Part shown: positions 54,994 to 64,000 of the stretch, one piece after another
Position numbering within the stretch: the first letter of the stretch is position 1
Layout of the letters: the number at the start of each line of letters is the position of its first letter
NCBI RefSeq assembly: GCF_902506145.1
Contig: NZ_LR733520.1
Location: 312,580 to 376,579 of the forward strand
Origin: Burkholderia sp. 8Y
GTDB taxonomy: Bacteria; Pseudomonadota; Gammaproteobacteria; Burkholderiales; Burkholderiaceae
DNA: 64,000 nucleotides
Reading direction: 5' to 3'
Program-made: the position numbers and the translations under genes
The notes under the pieces: generated by a model
What the model was told of the DNA's origin: nothing
The model's input: only the letters and a program-made list of their open reading frames with translations
Databases searched by the model: none

Positions 54994-56100
54994 TCATTCG
55001 CCCGGAAGAAAGTGTTCGAGATAGCCGAACACACGCGACGAAAGCCAGTCGATGCGTCCCGGAAACGGCCCCGTCATGAAGCCGACATGGCCGCCGTGGT
55101 TCGGTTGATCCAGCGTGACGGACGCCGATACTTCCGCCTGCGAAGGCAGCGCGCGCTCGGGCAGGAACGGATCGTTGCGGGCGTTCAGCACGAGCGTCGG
55201 CACCTCGATGCGATTGAGTTGCGCTCGGATGGTCGCCGTGGACCAGTAATGGTCGGTGTCGCGAAAACCGTGCAGCGGCGCGGTGACGACATTGTCGAAT
55301 TCATGGAGCGTGCGCGCGGCGAGCACCGCGTTGCGGTCGTACAGGCCCGGATACTGGTCGAGCTTCGCGAGCGCCTTCTTTTTCAGCGACTTCAGGAAGC
55401 TGCGCGTATAGATCATGCCGAAGCCCTGCGAGATCGCCTGGCCGCCCGCGTGAACATCGAGCGGCGCGGAAATGGCGGCGGCGGCGCTCACCAGCGACGC
55501 GTCCGTGCCGCGTTCGCACAGCCAATGCAAAAGCACGTTGCCGCCGAGCGACACGCCCGCCGCGACGATCGGCCCCGCGTGCGTTTCGCGCAGACGCCGC
55601 AGAATCCAGTCGACTTCCGCGCCATCCGCGAGGTGATAGAAGCGCGGCAGCCGGTTCAACGGCCCGCTGCAGCTGCGAAAGTGCGGCACCACGCCGTGCC
55701 AGCCGCGCGCATGGGCGGCGGCCATCATCGTGCGGGCGTAGTGGGAATCGGAGTTGCCTTCGAGGCCGTGAAACAGCACCAGAAGCGGAGCAGTCGATAA
55801 AGAAGCAATCGATGCCGGACGCGCGGCGTCATCGTGCGCGAGCCAGTCCACGTCGATGAAATCGCCGTCCGGCGTATCCCACCGTTCACGCCGGTAGCGC
55901 ACCGCCGGCTTGCGCCCGAAAAGCGCGGGGACGATGGTTTGCGCGTGGCTCGTCGGCAGCCAGCGCGGCGCGCTGTAGAGCCATTGAGAGACGGGTTCGG
56001 CCAGCACGCGGCCCGCAGCCTGCGCCGTTTCCTTCAGCGCGACGGCGGGCGCCTTGTCCACGAACGACGAATCGTGTTTCAACAACGGATCGCGCTTCAT
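54994..56100 (-). CDS. YheT-family alpha/beta hydrolase
   Basis: 368 residues. Motifs: PLLVLFHGLEGNSDSHYART (oxyanion region), VPHFRSCSGPLNRLPRFYH, nucleophile elbow AAGVSLGGNVLLHWL, and QPNHGGHVGF with the catalytic His near the end. A membrane-associated hydrolase of unknown substrate. It starts at ATG 56100. Upstream on the strand is the NTF2-like gene. Confidence 0.92.
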   Translation of the reverse strand: MKRDPLLKHDSSFVDKAPAVALKETAQAAGRVLAEPVSQWLYSAPRWLPTSHAQTIVPALFGRKPAVRYRRERWDTPDGDFIDVDWLAHDDAARPASIASLSTAPLLVLFHGLEGNSDSHYARTMMAAAHARGWHGVVPHFRSCSGPLNRLPRFYHLADGAEVDWILRRLRETHAGPIVAAGVSLGGNVLLHWLCERGTDASLVSAAAAISAPLDVHAGGQAISQGFGMIYTRSFLKSLKKKALAKLDQYPGLYDRNAVLAARTLHEFDNVVTAPLHGFRDTDHYWSTATIRAQLNRIEVPTLVLNARNDPFLPERALPSQAEVSASVTLDQPNHGGHVGFMTGPFPGRIDWLSSRVFGYLEHFLPGE

Positions 56101-56148
56101 GGCCTTCTCCCCGGCGTGCGTCTTTCTGTGCTTCCTGACTGCGGTCGT

Positions 56149-56613
56149 TCAGTGCAGCGGTCCTTGCCCGTGACGCAGCTTCGCGGCGAACTGGCCGGCC
56201 GCTTCGATCGGCATTTCGCTCGCGTGGATATGCGCGATGCGCCATTCGCCGCGCTCGTGGACCATCACATAAGTCGTGAAGATCATGCGCGGCGCGGCGG
56301 TCCCGGCCGGCTGATGCGCCTCTGCAATGGCATACACGGCGGTTCCGAGGCTGTCGTACACGCGAATGTCGAGCGGCTCGATGGTGACGGCCTGCGCGCC
56401 GAACTGCTTGCCGAGGCCCGCGCGAATGCTCTCGAGACCGTGCAGATGCGTGCCGTCCGCGCAGATGCAGGTGGCGAATTCCTCGTCGATCCAAAGCGAC
56501 ATCACAGCGTCGATGCTGTTGTCCGCGACCGCCTGATAGTAAGCGTTGAGAGTGTCGGCGGCGGCTTCGAATAGGCGGGCGAAACGTGGCATGGGCTCGT
56601 GGGTCTCTGGCAT
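56149..56613 (-). CDS. NTF2-like (SnoaL/SgcJ-type) protein
   Basis: 154 residues with the cone-shaped SnoaL fold: TLNAYYQAVADNSIDAVMSL, WIDEEFATCICADGTHLHGL, YDSLGTAVYAIAEAH and RMIFTTYVMVHERGEWRIAH IHAS. Many such proteins are unassigned in Burkholderia. Two starts are possible (56613 or 56592). It is 48 bases from the YheT gene. Confidence 0.8.
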   Translation of the reverse strand: MPETHEPMPRFARLFEAAADTLNAYYQAVADNSIDAVMSLWIDEEFATCICADGTHLHGLESIRAGLGKQFGAQAVTIEPLDIRVYDSLGTAVYAIAEAHQPAGTAAPRMIFTTYVMVHERGEWRIAHIHASEMPIEAAGQFAAKLRHGQGPLH

Positions 56614-56758
56614 TCGGTGCGCAACGCCGTGTCACGGTGGCGTGCCGCATCGGTCATGGTTCAAAGCATGCCTCCGTTCGGAGACACTCGCGTGTCCGCG
56701 CCCGCACACGAAAAGCCGATGCCGCCGCAAAGCCGCGCCGCAGCGCAAGCGTGGCGCG

Positions 56759-57832
56759 TCAACGATGCGCGAGCAGCATGCCGCGCAGATCGCCGAAAAC
56801 CTGTTCGGCGGAGAGTTCGCGAAGGCAGTTCAGATGGCCGAGCGGACACTCGCGGGCAAAGCACGGACTGCATTCAAGGTGGAGCCATTGTACCTTTGCG
56901 ACGTCAGACAAGGGCGGCGTGTGGCGCGGATCGGTCGAGCCGTACACCGCGACGAGCGGCCGCCTGAGCGCTGCGGCGACGTGCATCAGGCCGGAGTCGT
57001 TGGTGACGACGGCGCTCGCTCGCGCGATCAGCGCGCAGGCTTCGCCGAGCGATGTCTGACCGCACAGATTGCGCACGTTCGGCGCGCGTTCCGCGATGGC
57101 CTGCGCGACCGCCGAATCCTTCTTGGAGCCGAGCGCGACGATGCGCGCGTACGGAAACGACTGTGCGACGAACTGCGCGAGCGACGCGAAATGCTCCGGC
57201 GGCCAGCGTTTCGCCGGACCGTACTCCGCGCCGGGGCAGAACACGACGAGCGGCGCGCGCGTATCGAGATTAAAGCGCGCCGACACGCGCACCGCTTCGT
57301 TCGGATCGGATTCGAGGCGCGGCACGGGCAGGAGCTGCGCGTCGGTCGCCTCTGCGTCCTGCGCTTGCGCGAATCGGTCGACGAACGGCAGCTTCGCACC
57401 CGGCGCATAGGCGAGCGCGGCGTACTGCGCGGTCATCGGCGGGCGCTCGGTCTTCGGCGGATTCGGATGGCGCACGTTCAAAAGCCCGTAGCGGCTCTCG
57501 CCCTTGTAGCCGATGCGCAGCCGGATGCCCGCCATCCACGGAATGAGCGCGGACTTGGCGGAGTTGGGCAGCACGTACGCGGCGTCGTAGCCGACATCGC
57601 GCAAGTCGCTCGCGAGCTGCCAGCGGCGCAGCAGTTGCAGCTTGCCGTGCGCGAGGTCCGTCGCGTAGACGTCGCGAATCTCGGGCATGCGTTCGAGCAC
57701 GGGCGCGACCCACGTCGGCGCGACGGCATCGATCGCGATGCGCGGATGGAGCTTTCGCAAAAGCGTGAACAGCGGCTGCGCCATCAACGCGTCACCGATC
57801 CAGTTCGGTGCAATAACCAGCGCACGGCGCAT
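56759..57832 (-). CDS. waaF: ADP-heptose:LPS heptosyltransferase II
   Basis: 357 residues from ATG at 57832 (MRRALVIAPNWIGDALMAQP). Glycosyltransferase family 9: GDALM near the start, FCPGAEYGPAKRWPPEHFAS in the second domain and VTNDSGLMHVAAALRRPLVA, YGSTDPRHTPP for donor binding. Adds the second heptose to the lipopolysaccharide inner core in the cytoplasm. An upstream extension of the frame to 57925 has no family features. Confidence 0.95.
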   Translation of the reverse strand: MRRALVIAPNWIGDALMAQPLFTLLRKLHPRIAIDAVAPTWVAPVLERMPEIRDVYATDLAHGKLQLLRRWQLASDLRDVGYDAAYVLPNSAKSALIPWMAGIRLRIGYKGESRYGLLNVRHPNPPKTERPPMTAQYAALAYAPGAKLPFVDRFAQAQDAEATDAQLLPVPRLESDPNEAVRVSARFNLDTRAPLVVFCPGAEYGPAKRWPPEHFASLAQFVAQSFPYARIVALGSKKDSAVAQAIAERAPNVRNLCGQTSLGEACALIARASAVVTNDSGLMHVAAALRRPLVAVYGSTDPRHTPPLSDVAKVQWLHLECSPCFARECPLGHLNCLRELSAEQVFGDLRGMLLAHR

Positions 57833-58018
57833 CAGTCGTTTTCCGATCTCAGAATATAGGCGCCTCGCCGCAACGGGCGGCGAGGCGTCGGTCGTGGGGA
57901 TGTCATGGCGACGGCGTGCGAGCAAGCCAACGCGGGGAACGAAAGCGCGCGCCCGGCAGGAACCGGCACGCGCACATCCGCCGACGCTCGCGAATGACTC
58001 GCAAATACTTCGGCGCGT

Positions 58019-58213
58019 TCAGTGGCCCTTGATGACTTCGCCGTCCTTCAGTTTGTAGCGCGTGCCGCAATACGGGCAGCGCGCTTCGCCGTGCGTCACG
58101 TCGAGAAACACGCGGGGATGCGCGCTCCAGCGTTGCATCTTCGGATTCGGGCAGAACGCGGGAATATCTTTCGCCGACAATTCCACCAGCGGCATTTCCT
58201 TCAGGTCGCTCAT
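58019..58213 (-). CDS. small zinc-finger protein (CHCC type)
   Basis: 64 residues. PAFCPNPKMQRWSAHPRVFL, HGEARCPYCGTRYKLK: a Cys, a His and a CPYC pair form the zf-CHCC site, as in the NDUFS6-type family. Located directly between waaF and ilvE, with ATG at 58213. A short gene often missed. Confidence 0.9.
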   Translation of the reverse strand: MSDLKEMPLVELSAKDIPAFCPNPKMQRWSAHPRVFLDVTHGEARCPYCGTRYKLKDGEVIKGH

Positions 58214-58287
58214 TGCACTCTCTTTCAATGTCGTTCGTTGCTGTCGTCTGTCGCATGAAGGCGAGCCGCGTGGCCCGCCGCGCTGCG

Positions 58288-59208
58288 TCAGACTTTTGCG
58301 AGCCAGCTCGCGTACTTTTCGTTCTTGCCGCCGACTACGTCGAAGAACGCGCTCTGCAGCTTCTCCGTGATCGGGCCGCGCTTGCCCGCGCCGATCGTGC
58401 GGTTGTCGAGTTCGCGGATCGGCGTGACTTCGGCGGCGGTGCCGGTGAAGAACGCTTCGTCGCACGTATAGACTTCGTCGCGCGTGATGCGCTTTTCGAT
58501 GACCGGAATGCCGAAGTCGCGCGCCAGCGTGATGACCGTGTCGCGCGTAATGCCGTCGAGGCACGACGACAAGTCCGGGGTGTACAGCTTGCCGTTGTTC
58601 ACGAGGAAGAAGTTTTCGCCGGAGCCTTCGGACACGTAGCCGTCCACGTCGAGCAGCAGGGCTTCGTCGTAACCGTCGGTGACGGCTTCCTGATTCGCGA
58701 GAATCGAGTTCACGTACCAGCCGGACGCCTTCGCGCGCACCATCGACACGTTGACGTGATGGCGCGTGAACGACGACGTCTTCACGCGGATGCCCTTCGC
58801 CAGCCCGTCTTCGCCGAGATACGCGCCCCACGGCCACGCGGCGATGGCCACGTGAATGGTGTTGCCCTTCGCCGAGACGCCGAGCTTTTCCGAACCGACC
58901 CAGATGATCGGGCGGATATAGCACGATTCGAGCTTGTTCTCGCGCACGACTTCGAGTTGCGCGGCTTCGAGCGTCGCGTGGTCGATAGGCACTTCCATCT
59001 GGAAGATCTTCGCCGAGTTCAGAAGACGCTTGGTGTGCTCCTTCAGGCGGAAAATGGCCGTTCCCTGCGCGGTCTTGTACGCGCGCACGCCCTCGAATAC
59101 GCCCATGCCGTAGTGCAGCGTGTGCGTCAGAACGTGGATGTTGGCGTCTCGCCAGTCGATCAGCTTGCCATCCATCCAGATCTTGCCGTCGCGGTCGGCC
59201 ATTGACAT
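58288..59208 (-). CDS. ilvE: branched-chain amino acid aminotransferase
   Basis: 306 residues, fold class IV. MADRDGKIWMDGKLIDWRDA start, LTHTLHYGMGVFEGVRAYK, SCYIRPIIWVGSEKLGV, RAKASGWYVNSILANQEA with the PLP lysine, EGSGENFFLV, GITRDTVITLARDFGI and AFFTGTAAEVTPI. Makes leucine, isoleucine and valine from 2-oxo acids. It is 74 bases upstream of the zinc-finger gene, on the same strand. Confidence 0.97.
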   Translation of the reverse strand: MSMADRDGKIWMDGKLIDWRDANIHVLTHTLHYGMGVFEGVRAYKTAQGTAIFRLKEHTKRLLNSAKIFQMEVPIDHATLEAAQLEVVRENKLESCYIRPIIWVGSEKLGVSAKGNTIHVAIAAWPWGAYLGEDGLAKGIRVKTSSFTRHHVNVSMVRAKASGWYVNSILANQEAVTDGYDEALLLDVDGYVSEGSGENFFLVNNGKLYTPDLSSCLDGITRDTVITLARDFGIPVIEKRITRDEVYTCDEAFFTGTAAEVTPIRELDNRTIGAGKRGPITEKLQSAFFDVVGGKNEKYASWLAKV

Positions 59209-59966
59209 ACGGTTCTCCTAGCTGTCTCGTTCAGAAATTCGATGAATCCCGTTAAACCACGATGAATCCGTGCGCTCCGCCCGTTGCCGGGGCTGCGGGC
59301 TTCGGGGGCGGTCAAAGTCCATCATTTTAGCGTCTTTTCACATTCGGTCTGGAGGGGAAGCGCCTTTCACGCCGCTATAATTTGCCTTTCGCCGCGAACG
59401 TGAAAAAACAGCGTCGATTTTCGGGCGGTTTATTCCGGCGAGGCAAGGCGAGGCGGCCGCCGCGGTTCGGCCACGCTCTCGCCAAATACGCGGAATCAAG
59501 AATCACCGGCTAGAGCGGCCGGGGCGATCGGTTAAAATGACGGTCTTTCCTGTCGCATGGAGCGAGGTCGAAAGTGAGTCCGGCAGTCACCGCATCGGTT
59601 CCGAAGCTCGCCGCCTCCGGCTTGTCCGCCGCGCCCGTGTCTTTGGGTTTCCTGCGTCTTCTCCAGCTTCCTTTCTCCCGCGTCTCCCCCGAACCACGGC
59701 ATCCTTGCGCGGCAGGCGCGGTCAGGAATTGCCGTGACGGCGGCGCCCGGCGACATCAACGCTCGCGCTCCGCGACAAGCTCGATGTCGTTTCGCCCGTT
59801 GCGAGCAGACGTCGTCGTCCGTCGAGGCGCGCGCTGCTCGTTCCGCTTGCGCGTCTTTCAGTTCCCCGTTTCCGTTTTCAGGCCCCGCGCCGAATATTCA
59901 ACGAACCGGCCGGTGCTCTTCCGGCCATCTTCGCCCGAACCGCTTTTCTGACTAACGTTGACTCCC
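59209..59966. other. divergent promoter region between ilvE and pgk
   Basis: 758 bases. A perfect TATAAT lies at 59376-59381 on the plus strand but without a convincing -35 box at 16-18 bases. Open frames at 59537-59955 lack family features. Likely contains the promoters of ilvE and of the pgk cluster. Confidence 0.45.
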
Positions 59967-61157
59967 ATGACGAAAGTACTGCGTTTCACCGATCTGATCG
60001 CCGAAGGCAAAGTCTCCGGCAAGCGCGTGTTCATCCGCGCGGACCTCAATGTTCCGCAGGACGACGCCGGCAACATCACCGAGGACACCCGCGTGCGCGC
60101 CTCGGTCCCGGCGATCAAGGCGGCGCTCGACGCCGGCGCGGCCGTGATGGTCACGTCGCACCTCGGCCGCCCGACCGAAGGCCAGTTCAAGCCGGAAGAC
60201 TCGCTCGCGCCGGTCGCGGCGCGTCTGTCCGAGCTGCTCGGCCGTGACGTGCCGCTTGTCGCGGACTGGGTGGACGGCGTGGACGTGCAGCCCGGCAGCG
60301 TCGTGCTGCTCGAGAATTGCCGCTGCAACAAGGGCGAGAAGAAGAACGACGACGGCCTCGCGCAGAAGCTCGCGAAGCTCTGCGATATCTATGTCAACGA
60401 CGCGTTCGGCACCGCGCACCGCGCCGAAGCGACCACGCACGGCATCGCGAAATACGCGCCGGTCGCGTGCGCGGGACCGCTGCTCGCCGCCGAGCTCGAC
60501 GCGCTCGGCAAGGCGCTCGGCAACCCGAAGCGCCCGCTCGTGGCCATCGTCGCGGGCTCGAAAGTGTCGACCAAGCTGACCATTCTGAAGTCGCTCGCCG
60601 AGAAGGTCGATCAGCTGATCGTCGGCGGCGGCATCGCGAACACGTTCATGCTGGCCTCGGGCCTCAAGATCGGCAAGTCGCTGGCTGAAGCGGATCTCGT
60701 CGGCGAAGCGAAGGAGATCATCGGAGAGGCGCGTGCGCGCGGCGCGTCGGTGCCCATTCCGAGCGATGTCGTGACCGCGAAGGAATTCGCCGCGACCGCG
60801 AAGGCCGAAACGAAGCCCGTCGCCGATATCGCCGACGACGACATGATCCTCGACATCGGCCCGGACACCGCGAAGGCGCTCGCCGCGCAGCTCGCGACGG
60901 CCGGCACCATCGTGTGGAACGGCCCGGTTGGCGTGTTCGAATTCGACCAGTTCGGCAACGGCACGAAGACGCTGGCGCAGGCCATCGCGAATTCGTCGGC
61001 GTTCTCGATCGCGGGCGGCGGCGACACGCTCGCGGCCATCGCGAAGTACGGCATTCACGACAAGGTCAGCTATATCTCGACCGGCGGCGGCGCGTTCCTC
61101 GAGTTCCTCGAAGGCAAGACGCTGCCGGCGGTGGAAGTGCTCGAGTCGCGGGCGTAA
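59967..61157 (+). CDS. pgk: phosphoglycerate kinase
   Basis: 396 residues from ATG 59967 ([20 protein letters not shown]). [79 protein letters not shown] and [16 protein letters not shown] are all standard. Glycolytic step from 1,3-bisphosphoglycerate to 3-phosphoglycerate, making ATP. First of the pgk-pyk-fba cluster. Confidence 0.98.
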   Translation: MTKVLRFTDLIAEGKVSGKRVFIRADLNVPQDDAGNITEDTRVRASVPAIKAALDAGAAVMVTSHLGRPTEGQFKPEDSLAPVAARLSELLGRDVPLVADWVDGVDVQPGSVVLLENCRCNKGEKKNDDGLAQKLAKLCDIYVNDAFGTAHRAEATTHGIAKYAPVACAGPLLAAELDALGKALGNPKRPLVAIVAGSKVSTKLTILKSLAEKVDQLIVGGGIANTFMLASGLKIGKSLAEADLVGEAKEIIGEARARGASVPIPSDVVTAKEFAATAKAETKPVADIADDDMILDIGPDTAKALAAQLATAGTIVWNGPVGVFEFDQFGNGTKTLAQAIANSSAFSIAGGGDTLAAIAKYGIHDKVSYISTGGGAFLEFLEGKTLPAVEVLESRA

Positions 61158-61520
61158 CGCCCGGTGACGGCCCGAACTAATCCGGCGAAAGAAGCAAGGA
61201 AGGGCGCGCAGGCAGCCGGCGGCGCGCAAGCGGATGTGACCGGCAGCGGCATTCAGCCGGATGCGGCTCGCATCATCGAGGAGGCGGCTTCTCTGGAGGA
61301 GCCGCTTTCGCAAGCCGACGCATCGGCGCAGGCGTTAGTGGAAGAACAGGCGGCTCCGGTCGTCACCATCGGCGGCATGGCCGTTCATGCCGCTCAGCCC
61401 ATCGATAAAGCGACGCCGGCACGAACCGGCGCGCGCGCGCAGCCAGTGAGCAACACCTCACTGCAAGCGCAACGTGCTCGCAGCCTGGTTACGGCCGTTC
61501 CCAAAGAGACGAGGAAAGAC
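61158..61520 (+). other. open in-frame stretch before pyk
   Basis: 363 bases with no stop in the pyk frame from 61164. The 119 codons read as an Ala/Gly/Gln/Pro-rich, disordered sequence. GAGGAAA just before ATG 61521 is the likely ribosome-binding site of pyk itself. I treat this as a spacer. Confidence 0.5.
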
Positions 61521-62957
61521 ATGCATCGCGCCACCAAGATTGTTGCCACCATCGGTCCGGCGTCGAGTAATCCGGACATCCTGCTGCAGATGATGCAGGC
61601 CGGGCTCGACGTCGTTCGCTTCAACTTCTCGCACGGCACCGCCGACGATCATCGCCAGCGCGCCGAGTGGGTGCGCGAGGCGGCGCGGCAGATCGGCCGC
61701 GAAGTCGCGATCATGGCGGACCTGCAAGGCCCGAAGATTCGCGTCGGCAAGTTCGAGAACGGCAAGACCATGCTCGTCGCAGGCAACACGTTCGTCCTCG
61801 ATGCAAACTGCGAGCTGGGCAACAACGAGCGCGCTGGCCTCGACTACAAGGACTTGCCGCGCGATCTGCGCGCGGGCGACGTGCTCTTGCTGAACGACGG
61901 CCTGATCGTGCTCGACGTCACGCGCGTGATCGGCGAAGAGATTCACACGACGGTGAAGGTCGGCGGCGAGCTGTCCAATAACAAGGGCATCAACCGGCAG
62001 GGCGGCGGCCTGACCGCGCCCGCGCTGACCGAGAAGGACATGGAGGACATCAAGACGGCGATGTCGCTCGGCGCGGATTTCGTCGCGGTGTCCTTTCCGA
62101 AGAACGCGACGGACATGGAAATGGCGCGGCAACTCGCGAACATCGCGGGCGCGCCGTACGGCATCAAGCCGAAGATGATCGCGAAGATCGAGCGCGCCGA
62201 GGCCATTCCCGCGCTGCAAGGCATTCTCGATGCGTCCGACGGCATCATGGTCGCGCGCGGCGATCTCGCGGTGGAAGTCGGCAACGCGGCGGTGCCCGCG
62301 CTGCAAAAGCGCATGATCCGCATGGCGCGCGAGTCGAACAAGCTCGTCATCACCGCCACGCAGATGATGGAATCCATGATCCACGCGCCCGTGCCGACGC
62401 GCGCCGAAGTGTCCGACGTGGCCAACGCCGTGCTCGACGGCACCGACGCCGTGATGCTTTCCGCTGAAACGGCGGCGGGCAAGTATCCGGTCACGACCAT
62501 CGAAACGATGGCCGCCGTGTGCGTCGAAGCGGAGAAGTCCGAGGAATCGCAACTGGACCGCGACTTTCTGGACCGCACGTTCACGCGCATCGACCAGTCG
62601 ATCGCGATGGGCGCGCTGTTCACCGCGTTTCATCTCGGCGCGAAGGCCGTTGTCGCGCTGACGGAATCCGGCTCGACGGCGCTGTGGATGTCGCGCCACT
62701 GGACGCATGTGCCGATCTTCGCGCTGACGCCGCGCGTGGGCAGCGAGCGGACGATGTCGCTGTATCGCAACGTCACGCCGCTGCATCTGGACACCAACAT
62801 GGACCGCGATACGGCGCTGAATCAGGCGCTTGAAGCGGTCGTGTCGAAAGGCTACGCGGCGCGCGGCGACATGGTCGTGCTGACGGTCGGCGAGCCGATG
62901 GGACAGGCGGGCGGCACGAACACGCTGAAGATCGTGCGCGTCGGCGACCATTTCTGA
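61521..62957 (+). CDS. pyk: pyruvate kinase
   Basis: 478 residues from ATG 61521 (MHRATKIVATIGPASSNPDI). Motifs: VVRFNFSHGTADDH, AIMADLQGPKIRVGKF, MIAKIERAEAIPALQGIL (catalytic Lys and Glu), IMVARGDLAVEVG, VITATQMMESMI, MLSAETAAGKYPV. Converts phosphoenolpyruvate to pyruvate and makes ATP. Usual length for the group; the longer possible frame upstream is probably not translated. Confidence 0.97.
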   Translation: MHRATKIVATIGPASSNPDILLQMMQAGLDVVRFNFSHGTADDHRQRAEWVREAARQIGREVAIMADLQGPKIRVGKFENGKTMLVAGNTFVLDANCELGNNERAGLDYKDLPRDLRAGDVLLLNDGLIVLDVTRVIGEEIHTTVKVGGELSNNKGINRQGGGLTAPALTEKDMEDIKTAMSLGADFVAVSFPKNATDMEMARQLANIAGAPYGIKPKMIAKIERAEAIPALQGILDASDGIMVARGDLAVEVGNAAVPALQKRMIRMARESNKLVITATQMMESMIHAPVPTRAEVSDVANAVLDGTDAVMLSAETAAGKYPVTTIETMAAVCVEAEKSEESQLDRDFLDRTFTRIDQSIAMGALFTAFHLGAKAVVALTESGSTALWMSRHWTHVPIFALTPRVGSERTMSLYRNVTPLHLDTNMDRDTALNQALEAVVSKGYAARGDMVVLTVGEPMGQAGGTNTLKIVRVGDHF

Positions 62958-63171
62958 TCGGCGCCTCGTTTTTCGAGAAGCATGCGCGGTCAAGCGCCGC
63001 GCGAAATCTCGCAGCAGTGCAAGGCGTTCGCGGTTAAAGCCGCGAACGCCATAGAGCGCGCAAGACGGCTTGTCGCAAGTCGTTGCCACCAAAACGCCGG
63101 AAGCTGCCTGAGCGAGTCAAGAGCAGAACCGTGCGCGCGAAGGATTTCGTTTCACATCCTGGAGTTTGACA
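62958..63171. other. pyk-fba intergenic region
   Basis: 214 bases. TTCGCGGTTAAAGCCGCGAA near 63027-63046 is an inverted repeat (TTCGCGG/CCGCGAA) that may end pyk transcription or regulate fba, but it lacks a T tract. Confidence 0.45.
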
Positions 63172-64000
63172 ATGCCTCTCGTATCAATGCGTCAATTGCT
63201 GGATCACGCAGCCGAACACGGCTACGGTCTCCCGGCATTCAACGTGAACAATCTGGAACAGGTGCAGGCCATCATGTCGGCGGCGAACGAAGTCAACGCG
63301 CCCGTCATCATGCAAGCGTCGGCCGGCGCGCGGAAGTATGCGGGCGAAGCGTTCCTGCGGCATCTGATCGAAGCGGCGGTGGAGTCGTATCCGCATATTC
63401 CGGTCGTGATGCATCAGGATCACGGACAGTCGCCTGCGGTGTGCATGGCCGCGATCCGCTCCGGTTTCACGAGCGTGATGATGGACGGCTCGCTCGAAGC
63501 AGACGGCAAGACGGTGGCGTCCTACGAGTACAACGTCGAGGTGTCGCGCAAGGTGGTCGAGTTTTCGCATTCGATCGGCGTCACGGTCGAAGCCGAACTT
63601 GGCGTGCTCGGCTCGCTGGAAACCATGAAGGGCGACAAGGAAGACGGCCACGGCGCGGAAGGCACGATGACCCGCGAGCAGTTGCTGACCGACGTCGAGC
63701 AGGCGGCCGACTTCGTGAAGCTCACGCAGTGCGACGCACTCGCGATTGCCATCGGCACGTCGCACGGCGCATACAAGTTTTCGAAGAAGCCTACTGGCGA
63801 TATTCTCGCCATCGACCGCATCAAGGAAATCCATCAGCGCATTCCGAACACGCATCTGGTGATGCACGGCTCGTCGTCGGTGCCGCAGGAATTGCTCGCC
63901 GAAATCCGCGAGTTCGGCGGCGACATGAAGGAAACCTATGGCGTGCCGGTTGAGGAAATCCAGGAAGGCATCAAGCACGGCGTGCGCAAGGTGAATATCG
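63172..64000 (+). CDS. fba: class II fructose-bisphosphate aldolase (partial)
   Basis: First 276 codons from ATG 63172; the rest is outside the window. [55 protein letters not shown] (zinc His and catalytic Asp), [33 protein letters not shown] and [11 protein letters not shown]. The calvin-type (CbbA) class II aldolase, for glycolysis and gluconeogenesis. Continues the pgk-pyk order. Confidence 0.97.
   Translation, partial: MPLVSMRQLLDHAAEHGYGLPAFNVNNLEQVQAIMSAANEVNAPVIMQASAGARKYAGEAFLRHLIEAAVESYPHIPVVMHQDHGQSPAVCMAAIRSGFTSVMMDGSLEADGKTVASYEYNVEVSRKVVEFSHSIGVTVEAELGVLGSLETMKGDKEDGHGAEGTMTREQLLTDVEQAADFVKLTQCDALAIAIGTSHGAYKFSKKPTGDILAIDRIKEIHQRIPNTHLVMHGSSSVPQELLAEIREFGGDMKETYGVPVEEIQEGIKHGVRKVNI

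Noticed and set aside
54301-55800. A 499-codon plus-strand frame opposite the YheT and DUF genes
   Set aside because: Shadow of the minus-strand genes with clear family motifs; no motifs of its own.
59537-59955. Overlapping small open frames between ilvE and pgk
   Set aside because: Pro/Ser/Arg-rich translations with no family; they overlap one another and the likely promoter region.
1-64000. rRNA, tRNA genes or tRNA-associated attachment sites at the segment ends
   Set aside because: No tRNA-like cloverleaf or rRNA sequence was recognised, in particular none at 7.86 or 52.1 kb, so a tRNA-targeted island is not supported.

Overview
The window looks like a chromosomal segment of a Burkholderia-type betaproteobacterium (Burkholderia, Caballeronia or Paraburkholderia). 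It is GC-rich with strong GCG/CGC codon bias. The core gene order (recX end, DUF2889, sucCD, TerC, pilin, pglL, moaC on the left; M48 peptidase, YheT hydrolase, NTF2-like, waaF, zinc-finger, ilvE, pgk, pyk, fba on the right) matches what I remember of that group. I could not run a database search, so this rests on protein motifs and remembered synteny.

Layout. Bases 1-7.86 kb are housekeeping genes: succinyl-CoA synthetase, a type IV pilin next to its likely O-glycosylating ligase, and moaC. From about 52.10 kb to the end the housekeeping context resumes: the catalytic part of an M48 metalloprotease, heptosyltransferase II, branched-chain aminotransferase and a glycolytic cluster. Between these lies about 44 kb of accessory DNA of visibly different character. 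It appears to sit inside the M48 gene: the signal peptide and a long Asn-Ala-Thr repeat are at 7310-7860, the catalytic body at 52104-54404. Both ends of the 44 kb cut through other genes (a filamentous-haemagglutinin C-terminus on the left, a Wzz/BY-kinase N-terminal region on the right). This suggests illegitimate recombination or translocation rather than site-specific integration.

The 44 kb holds: an orphan two-partner secretion transporter; a hybrid histidine kinase; a seven-gene minus-strand cluster centred on four membrane proteins with zinc ribbons (12.8-20.3 kb), which is my best candidate for an undescribed system; a decayed thiolase and a divergent tyrosine recombinase; two divergently transcribed hybrid kinases; two methyl-accepting chemotaxis proteins flanking a small metabolic group (amino-acid binding protein, carboxymuconolactone-decarboxylase-like protein, class III aminotransferase, RpiR regulator); a YsnF/AvaK-like stress protein; an IS66 element nested inside an IS256-family element, both with 8-bp target duplications; DUF2844/DUF3443/DUF4382 exported proteins; a TadG/TadE pair; and the start of an exopolysaccharide locus (deacetylase, truncated Wzz).

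Signs of decay are frequent inside the accessory segment and absent outside it: fragments of AraC, PcaF, resolvase and ISL3 genes, an amber codon in IS66 tnpC, and a frameshift in the DUF4382 gene. The segment combines sensing (three hybrid kinases, two chemoreceptors, one lone receiver), surface structures and remnants of past insertions.
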